Part shown: piece by piece, positions 1-4,522 of the stretch | Layout: each line of letters begins with the position of its first letter | Position numbering within the stretch: position 1 is the stretch's first letter | Assembly (NCBI GenBank): GCA_035512595.1 | Contig: DATKDU010000168.1 | Location: 1 to 7,715 of the forward strand | Length of the DNA stretch: 7,715 nucleotides | Reading direction: 5' to 3' | DNA from: DATKDU01 sp035512595 | Lineage (GTDB): Bacteria > Planctomycetota > Planctomycetia > Pirellulales > Pirellulaceae | Notes under the pieces: model-generated | Database searches by the model: none | Seen by the model: the letters and a program-made list of their open reading frames with translations, nothing else | Told to the model about the DNA's origin: nothing | Translations under genes and position numbers: made by a program

Positions 1-369
1 CGGATCATCTCCGACAACGGCCCGCAATTCATCGCCAAGGACTTCAAGGAATTCATTCGCATCTCGGGCATGACGCACGTGCGAACCTCGCCCTACTATC
101 CGCAATCGAACGGCAAGTTGGAGCGTTGGCACAAATCACTCAAAGCAGAGTGCATCCGGCCCGCTACGCCGTTGACACCCGAGGATGCACGGCGCCTGAT
201 TCAGCAGTATGTGGACCACTACAACACGGTACGATTGCACAGCGCGATTGGTTTCGTGACGCCGGCCGACATGCTGGCGGGGCGACAGAAGCAGATCCAC
301 GCCGCGCGGGATCACAAGCTGGAGGAGGCCCGCCGGCAGCGGCAACGGCGCCGGCAACAGGCGGCCTGA
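1..369 (+). CDS. IS3-type transposase, C-terminal part (5' end outside window)
   Basis: This is the C-terminal 122 residues of a DDE integrase-core (rve) transposase, open from the first base and ending at TGA 367-369. The visible core has the second catalytic Asp (D5, in SDNGPQF) and the catalytic Glu (E41, in NGKLERWH). Exactly 35 residues lie between them, with a basic residue (K48) seven positions after the Glu: the DD(35)E arrangement of IS3-family OrfB proteins. The ending YNTVRLHSAIGFVTPADML is also typical of that family. The protein finishes in a strongly basic Arg/Gln-rich tail (residues about 105-122). It would cut and join the ends of its insertion sequence. The first catalytic Asp and the N-terminus are missing only because the window begins here, so whether the gene is intact cannot be judged. 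The relation to IS481-like elements is close enough that the exact subgroup is unsure. Confidence 0.93.
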   Translation, partial: RIISDNGPQFIAKDFKEFIRISGMTHVRTSPYYPQSNGKLERWHKSLKAECIRPATPLTPEDARRLIQQYVDHYNTVRLHSAIGFVTPADMLAGRQKQIHAARDHKLEEARRQRQRRRQQAA

Positions 370-476
370 TCGACGGAGTTACAATGACGGGACGGGACCA
401 GGCGAAACGGAAGCGGGATCTCGAGGGATCGAACCATGCCGAGGGATAGCCTGGCGGGCTCATCGAGACGATGATC

Positions 477-567
477 GGGAGCGCGGGAGCGACCTTTCGC
501 GCTCTCCCCAAAAACCCCATCGGATCGAAAGATCCCGATGCCTTGAAAATCCCCGCCCGCAGGGCGG
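477..567. other. Cluster of three GC-rich hairpins after the transposase gene
   Basis: Three inverted repeats follow one another. At 477-508, GGGAGCGCG pairs with CGCGCTCTCCC, leaving a two-base bulge. At 518-540, CATCGGATC pairs with GATCCCGATG around a GAAA tetraloop, giving nine base pairs with one bulged C. At 553-567, CCGCCC pairs with GGGCGG around a GCA loop. None is followed by a clear T-run in the forward direction, so they are not textbook rho-independent terminators. They could stop read-through, act as recognition structures of the element, or belong to a small RNA. The pairing is visible in the sequence; the role is unknown. Confidence 0.5.
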
Positions 568-755
568 CATACTTACTAACGGAGAACGCTCCCTCTCCTT
601 TTCACGCTGAACCGGCACATTTCATCGGTCCGATTGTCGCCCACTACCCTTAACTTGACAATGCCACAAACAGGGTCGTCGTACCGTCGCGCCGGCGCTG
701 CTCGGGAAAGCAACATTGACTAAAAGCCATAGAGAAGGTCGGTAGACGCAACGCG

Positions 756-777
756 GTACCCCCAAAATCACCCCCAG
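756..777. repeat. Direct repeat, copy 1
   Basis: This copy begins GTACCCC and runs into the 15-base core CAAAATCACCCCCAG (763-777). It matches copy 2 at 964-985 in 21 of 22 positions, and weaker similarity continues for about 15 bases beyond (GCCGGTACAATGG against GTCGGCACCAAACGATGG). Read on the other strand, the unit contains GGGGGT-GATTTT-GGGGGT, itself a short internal repeat of the sort seen in arm-type sites of tyrosine recombinases. It lies 29 bases upstream of the broken tRNA. Confidence 0.7.
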
Positions 778-781
778 GCCG

Positions 782-787
782 GTACAA
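782..787 (+). promoter_or_regulatory. Possible -10 element of the former tRNA gene
   Basis: TACAAT differs from the TATAAT consensus at one position and lies 19 bases before the first base of the tRNA remnant, a sensible distance for a tRNA promoter. It sits in a small inverted repeat, TACAA-TGGAG-TTGTA (782-796). I see no -35 element at the right spacing, because the direct-repeat copy occupies that place. Original tRNA promoter or chance match are both possible. Confidence 0.25.
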
Positions 788-806
788 TGGAGTTGTAAGT
801 TATTGA

Positions 807-845
807 GCCACGGTAGCTCAGTTGGTAGAGCAGCGGTTTCGTAAA
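807..845 (+). pseudogene. tRNA-Thr(CGT) 5' half, truncated at the anticodon loop
   Basis: The sequence follows a bacterial tRNA exactly for 39 bases. The acceptor strand is GCCACGG (807-813). The D-arm is GCTC/GAGC (816-819, 828-831) around AGTTGGTA. The anticodon stem 5' strand is GCGGT (833-837), and the loop TTCGTAA (838-844) carries anticodon CGT at 840-842. An intact gene would continue ACCGC to close the anticodon stem; instead it reads AACTTTTTGG. No T-arm, no complementary acceptor strand (CCGTGGC) and no CCA end can be found in the following kilobase. The identity as threonine comes from the CGT anticodon and the general shape of tRNA-Thr genes. It cannot fold into a working tRNA and is best seen as a recombination, integration or deletion remnant. 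Confidence 0.8.
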
Positions 846-963
846 ACTTTTTGGGCCTCCCGGCAAGTTCTTGATAATAGACAGAAACCTTGCAGGTTCA
901 AGAATTTAGCGAATGTCGCTAGCTGTAGGAAGATGTGACAAGATGGCCCCAAATGTGGATCTA

Positions 964-985
964 GTACCCACAAAATCACCCCCAG
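964..985. repeat. Direct repeat, copy 2
   Basis: This copy begins GTACCCA and continues with the same 15-base core CAAAATCACCCCCAG (971-985) as copy 1, which starts 208 bases earlier. The two differ at one position within 22 bases. The broken tRNA-Thr lies between them. Such a pair could be integrase arm sites, att remnants, or the product of a small duplication. Confidence 0.7.
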
Positions 986-1549
986 TCGGCACCAAACGAT
1001 GGCAGTCAACGCCGTGGTCCCAGGGCCCACTCCGGGTGTTGGAGCAGATTCGAGAACTGGTTGTTCGAGTAGCCCAGTAAAACGACACCTCGCGGTATAC
1101 GCGGCCTGGATCCCGCGCCGAAGCGAAGCCAGAAGACAAGCTGGCGGCAATTCCTGCAAATTCATTGGGCAGTGTTGGCCCGCTACCGAGGTCTTCACGG
1201 TGGAGATTCGGACACTGGCCGGATTGGCGAATGTTTGGTGCTGTTCGTGATGGATCTCTCGACCCCGGCGAGTCGAGATTGCCGGTAGGGCGACGAAATC
1301 CGCAGGGAGCTTGGATGACGCCAACGACCTGTTTGTAAGTCGCATATTTCTCGAACCTGTAACTGCCTCATTTTCAGGTGCTTACGATTCAATAGGTTGC
1401 GGCCTATCCTGTTGAAACGTGTTGAAATGAATTGTTCAGGAGGAATTCACAGCTACAAAATCGACTACAGCTGTTTCGCTTCTCCCAACTACAGAATCAG
1501 ACAGTCGGCGGGATCATCGGATTGGTCTGGACCTCCAAATCTAAAAGGA

Positions 1550-1572
1550 CTCTGATCTGCTTTTTTGCAGAG
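1550..1572 (-). terminator. Weak candidate terminator behind the monooxygenase gene
   Basis: About 15 bases past the stop codon of the minus-strand operon, two alternative small stems can form. TCTGC/GCAGA pairs around a run of six A in the transcript (1556-1571), and CTCTG/CAGAG pairs at 1550-1554 and 1568-1572. On the minus strand the outer stem is followed by TCCTTTTAG, a poor U-tract. The stems are only five base pairs long, so this may be a weak terminator or no terminator. Confidence 0.25.
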
Positions 1573-1586
1573 CTTCCAGACAACGA

Positions 1587-3602
1587 CTATCTGGGCCGCC
1601 CACCTGCTGTGGCCAATCCAAGGTTACTCCGTGCTACCCCATGCTCGGGGTTGAGGCGCAGCGCTTTCTCAAACTGAACTACCGCTTCGGGCAGCCTCTT
1701 TTGAGCGGCGAGTGCGGTGCCAAGGCCGGCGTGGATGTCGGCATCATCAGATTTCAGCCGTAATGCCTCGCGAAAATGCTGTTCCGCCTTCTCAAACCGG
1801 CCATGCATCAGGAAGACAGAAGCGAGATTGTAGTGCGCGTTCAGAGATTGGGAATCCATCTTCAAGGCTTGGTTCAGTTGGCGAATGGCTTCGTCGAACC
1901 GTCCCGCCGTCAAAAGCGCCGTACCAAGATCAGCGCGGATTGCGGCATCGTTCGGAAGCAACTGCGCCGCCCTTTGAAAATGCGTGATGGCATTCCCGAA
2001 CTCGCCGCGCCCCGCGTACGCCTGGCCCAAATTGTAGTGTGCGCTGGCATAGTCCGGGCGGGTGCGCACGGCGCGGCGAAAGTGGCTCGCCGCTTCTTCC
2101 ACTCTTCCAACGTCGTAAAGAGCGGACCCCAAGTTATTGTGTGCCGTGGCGCTGTCAGGCCGTGCCGCAATAGCATTGCGGAGCTGCACGATGGCCTCTT
2201 CCGGCTTGTTCATGGCTTGCAGGGCCGCACCCAGGTTGAAATGCGCCGTAAAGTCGCCCGGATATTTCTCCAGCCTTCGAAGCATCAGCGCCACCTGCAA
2301 TTCCAGTCTGCGATCTTCACCACCCCTCGGTAAGACTTGAACCCATAGATGGGCCATCTCATCCGAAGAACGGTCGCCGGCCACAACCTGGCGAGGAGGT
2401 TGATGGGGATTCCTGACGTTGTCTGCTGAGTTGTCGTAAGTCCACGCCATGTGCACTACGGTCTGTTTGGGTAGAAAGACCGGTTTGGCGTAACGGTAAA
2501 CAGCCTGCCAGTTGAAATCCCACTGCCGAATCCTTAACAGCCACTTGCGGGTGCCATCCGGAAGCGTGGCGAAGGCCTCCACCCGCTTGCCCAAGTAGTG
2601 CGCATGCGGGTAGACGCCCAGCACATCGACATCAACGGGCAATTCCAGGCGGTCCGTCACCACGAAATTCTTTTCGCCGGGAGGGATGTTGATGGCGCCG
2701 TCGTTCTCAAACTGCAAGAGCATCGGATGAAGTTCCGGTGCTTTGGACGAAAAATATAGCCCAATGCTCGGTTGGACTGCCTCGATCCTGCCGGAGGGCT
2801 GAAGGTGCATATTCACAATCAGGTCTGTGCCTCCGTCGAGCCGCCAGCTCGTTTCATCTGGTTCCACAAGCGGAGCGGTCCCCGGTTTCCAAAACAGAAA
2901 GTGTGTATGAGGATCGAACGATTCCGACTCAATCTCAAGTTCCATGCCAGCAAATCCGACTTCCCGATCGTCCTCGTCCAAGCGTCGCGAGGAGCCGTGG
3001 CGGTCGACCAGCACGTTGGCGTGATGCACGATCCTCTTGTTACCGGGCCTTAACTCCAGGGCCCTCACGTAGCGAGTTCCCTCGACGGGCGCTGGGAACA
3101 CAAAATTGCGAAACACGTCCGTACCTTCGGCCGCAAGCATGTAAGGCTGCGGCATGTTGATAATCAGGTCCGGCTCACCAAGCTGCCAAGCCGTGGGGAG
3201 TTCAGCCGGAGGAACTGGAGCGAGAAAATCACCTTCAGGCGCGCCCTGTTGCACCCAGCGCCGGATCAGGCCAATCTGGCCGTCGCTGAGGCGGCGCTCG
3301 CCCACGAACTCAGCATACCCGGGTTCCGGCATCCAGGGCGGCATATAGCGGGTTTCTGTGACCACCAGGATCTGCTGGGCCCGCCTCTTGGCATTGTCGT
3401 ATGTCGACAGCGAAAAAGGGGCAGAGCCGCCCTCGTGATGGCAAGGGGCACAGTTCTCGAAGACAATGGGCGCAATATGCCTGTTAAAAGTCACCGTTTC
3501 GAAGTACGCGCGCGGCGGCGATTTCACGATTAGCCACACGACCGCGGCGGGCAGGGCGACGACGCCGAGAAACGAAAGGGCAAGTCGGGTTGGACGGGTC
3601 AT
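1587..3602 (-). CDS. Cytochrome c / copper type II monooxygenase with TPR tail
   Basis: The 671-residue product has a cytoplasmic tip, one membrane segment or uncleaved signal (about 6-26), a cytochrome-c-like segment with CAPCH (51-55) and candidate axial Met in MPPWMP (87 or 91). Next is a domain like peptidylglycine hydroxylating and dopamine beta-monooxygenases (about 140-425), then six complete TPRs plus a partial one (about 452-671). All six expected copper ligands can be matched: H193/H194 and H266 for one copper; H333/H335 (in HAHYLGK) and M416 (in SSDEM) for the other. Family knowledge implies O2-dependent hydroxylation with outside electrons, perhaps through the heme, in the periplasm; the substrate is unknown. 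ATG 3602 is chosen over ATG 3623 because it overlaps the redoxin stop as ATGA, giving translational coupling. The TPRs probably bind a partner protein. Confidence 0.88.
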   Translation of the reverse strand: MTRPTRLALSFLGVVALPAAVVWLIVKSPPRAYFETVTFNRHIAPIVFENCAPCHHEGGSAPFSLSTYDNAKRRAQQILVVTETRYMPPWMPEPGYAEFVGERRLSDGQIGLIRRWVQQGAPEGDFLAPVPPAELPTAWQLGEPDLIINMPQPYMLAAEGTDVFRNFVFPAPVEGTRYVRALELRPGNKRIVHHANVLVDRHGSSRRLDEDDREVGFAGMELEIESESFDPHTHFLFWKPGTAPLVEPDETSWRLDGGTDLIVNMHLQPSGRIEAVQPSIGLYFSSKAPELHPMLLQFENDGAINIPPGEKNFVVTDRLELPVDVDVLGVYPHAHYLGKRVEAFATLPDGTRKWLLRIRQWDFNWQAVYRYAKPVFLPKQTVVHMAWTYDNSADNVRNPHQPPRQVVAGDRSSDEMAHLWVQVLPRGGEDRRLELQVALMLRRLEKYPGDFTAHFNLGAALQAMNKPEEAIVQLRNAIAARPDSATAHNNLGSALYDVGRVEEAASHFRRAVRTRPDYASAHYNLGQAYAGRGEFGNAITHFQRAAQLLPNDAAIRADLGTALLTAGRFDEAIRQLNQALKMDSQSLNAHYNLASVFLMHGRFEKAEQHFREALRLKSDDADIHAGLGTALAAQKRLPEAVVQFEKALRLNPEHGVARSNLGLATAGGRPR

Positions 3603-4201
3603 TTCAGATCCGCGATAAAACATCCGATCGCTTCCGTGGTTCGAGGAGATACGGGCTGTCCGCGGACCACTGCTTCCAGAACTTGCTCCAGATCCCGAAC
3701 CGCCGGCGCTGGGCGCCTCTGGCCAAAGGCAACAAACCGGTCGTCAATGCGGCCGCGATACACCATTTGAAATTCGGGCTTCGCGGGCACAAACACAGCC
3801 GCCTCCGGCGTGACACGGACATTCGCCATCGCGACCAGAGCATGTTGGGGATCCCGCAAAGCGCCAAAGCCATATCCATACTCGGAGAGGTGATCTGCTA
3901 TGGAATCACCAGATTCCGCGGGATCTGGATACACCAGCCAAAAGGCCACTCCATGTGGAGAGAACTGCCCGTGGAGTCTGCTCACCTCGGGAGCGTAGCG
4001 ATTCGAGATGGGACAGTCGCTGCGAGTGAAGAGAAAGACAATCGCCGGAGCATCGAGATCACGAAACGGATCCACGGGGCGACCGGCCAGGTCCAACAGT
4101 TGCGGCGTAGTTCCTGCCGGGTAATTACAAGCGCTGCTCGCGACTGCGAGAAGGCAAGTTACCAGCCAGCACTGGCCCACAATTCGCGCTTCCACAAACA
4201 C
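3599..4201 (-). CDS. Exported redoxin (thioredoxin-fold) protein, possible lipoprotein
   Basis: This 200-residue protein begins with a hydrophobic signal (about 10-24) ending ASSAC; C25 could be lipidated, though the lipobox is not ideal. The thioredoxin-like domain (about 32-180) has FTRSDCPISNRYAPE with C63 as the likely reactive cysteine, a cis-proline motif VTPEA (130-134), and YRGRIDDRF (148-155), all typical of a redoxin group common in Acidobacteriota and Planctomycetes. The second cysteine of a CxxC pair is a serine (C63-P-I-S), so it is not an ordinary disulfide reductase; C194 near the C-terminus might resolve. The start is GTG 4201: an in-frame TAG lies four codons upstream and GGGG at 4208-4211 is a fair ribosome site. 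Its stop overlaps the next start. In related bacteria this domain is often fused to the cytochrome c/copper monooxygenase encoded next door, which suggests they work together; from memory, not searched. Confidence 0.8.
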   Translation of the reverse strand: MFVEARIVGQCWLVTCLLAVASSACNYPAGTTPQLLDLAGRPVDPFRDLDAPAIVFLFTRSDCPISNRYAPEVSRLHGQFSPHGVAFWLVYPDPAESGDSIADHLSEYGYGFGALRDPQHALVAMANVRVTPEAAVFVPAKPEFQMVYRGRIDDRFVAFGQRRPAPAVRDLEQVLEAVVRGQPVSPRTTEAIGCFIADLK

Positions 4202-4406
4202 CGCACGCCCCTACGAGTATCCCAGTCACGAGCGGGTGATGGCCAAAACTGCGTTGTTTTGGCGCACTACCCGCGAGCAAAGGCCAAGGAGCAGGAGAGC
4301 AAACTTGCCTCGCTATCTCGAATTCTTGAAACGTCCGACAATTACGAACGCTCTGAGCACCGTGAGGTCCTGGCCCTGCAATGTCTGGCTCGGAAATCCA
4401 GACTAG

Positions 4407-4412
4407 ATTATA
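4407..4412 (-). promoter_or_regulatory. Candidate -10 (TATAAT) of the redoxin-monooxygenase operon
   Basis: On the minus strand these six bases are a perfect TATAAT, in an intergenic stretch upstream of and pointing toward the redoxin gene. Transcription would begin near 4400, leaving a leader of about 200 bases. No good -35 hexamer occurs at 16-18 bases, which suggests dependence on an activator or a chance match. Confidence 0.4.
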
Positions 4413-4429
4413 GTCCGCCACGGACGTGG
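4413..4429. promoter_or_regulatory. Palindromic operator-like site abutting the -10
   Basis: Two overlapping inverted repeats lie directly upstream of the TATAAT: GTCCG-CCA-CGGAC (4413-4425) and CCACG-GA-CGTGG (4418-4429). They fill the spacer where the -35 contact would normally start. A protein bound here would be placed to control the redoxin-monooxygenase operon. The symmetry is visible; operator function is inferred. Confidence 0.4.
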
Positions 4430-4522
4430 GCTCTTGCAGCCGTCCGGACCGTCTTGGCTGATGAATCTGACGAACGCCAGCCTTCAGTGGCAGTCCAGAT
4501 GGGGTAGCCGCGACGGAGGGGT

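Larger units (their letters stand above)
1..660 (+). mobile_element. 3' part of an IS3-like insertion sequence; right end tentative
   Basis: The transposase fragment defines the element. The right boundary is a guess: the DNA ends in TTAACTTGACA at 650-660, so the inverted form of the end would begin TGTCAAGTTAA, and IS3-type elements commonly begin TG and end CA. A 6-bp inverted pair ATTGTC (633-638) / GACAAT (657-662) also sits at this point. The left end is outside the window, so neither terminal inverted repeats nor a target-site duplication can be confirmed. The stretch from the transposase stop to this point (370-660) has no convincing gene and is unusually rich in hairpins. Confidence 0.5.
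661..1586. other. Gene-poor scar region of about 0.9 kb
   Basis: No reading frame here looks like a real protein. The longest open stretches have low-complexity or mixed composition, lack good ribosome sites and resemble no family I recognise. What can be seen is a broken tRNA-Thr 5' half (807-845) and an imperfect direct repeat on both sides of it (756-777 and 964-985). Further on are a hairpin ATAGG/CCTAT at 1392-1407, a tandem GTTGAAA pair ten bases apart (1411 and 1421), and a strong Shine-Dalgarno-like AGGAGG at about 1438-1443 that no ATG follows. The region reads as decayed or recombined DNA between the insertion sequence and the 3' end of the monooxygenase gene. Confidence 0.55.
4202..4522. 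other. 321-bp gap between regulator and redoxin genes
   Basis: No protein gene is credible here; open frames crossing it are antisense or out-of-frame shadows of the flanking genes. It contains a consensus -10 with an adjoining palindrome (4407-4429), so the redoxin operon probably has its own promoter and a leader of roughly 200 bases. I see no recognisable riboswitch and no strong terminator for the regulator gene. Confidence 0.5.

Noticed and set aside
164..520. 118-codon minus-strand frame across the end of the transposase
   Set aside because: It is antisense to the DDE core in its first part and overlaps the hairpins; no domain or ribosome site supports it.
471..653. 60-codon plus-strand frame in the insertion-sequence tail
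   Set aside because: Short, crosses two strong hairpins and lacks a ribosome site or any recognisable family.
845..910. Intron-containing tRNA: the stretch AAACCTTGCAGGTTCAAG near 888-903 recalls a tRNA 3' half
   Set aside because: The anticodon stem partner ACCGC and the acceptor partner CCGTGGC are absent, so no cloverleaf can be completed.
807..985. CRISPR array suggested by the repeated 22-bp unit
   Set aside because: Only two copies 208 bp apart, with no regular spacers and no cas genes.
818..1345. 175-codon minus-strand frame
   Set aside because: Its 3' end runs through the tRNA remnant and direct-repeat copy 2. Composition is not protein-like and no family is recognisable.
1432..1677. 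81-codon plus-strand frame with a TTG start
   Set aside because: The AGGAGG lies inside the frame after its start, not before it. The second half is antisense to the monooxygenase gene.
3590..4507. 305-codon plus-strand frame opposite the redoxin gene
   Set aside because: It is an antisense shadow: the minus strand has a clear thioredoxin-fold protein with active-site motifs and this frame has none.
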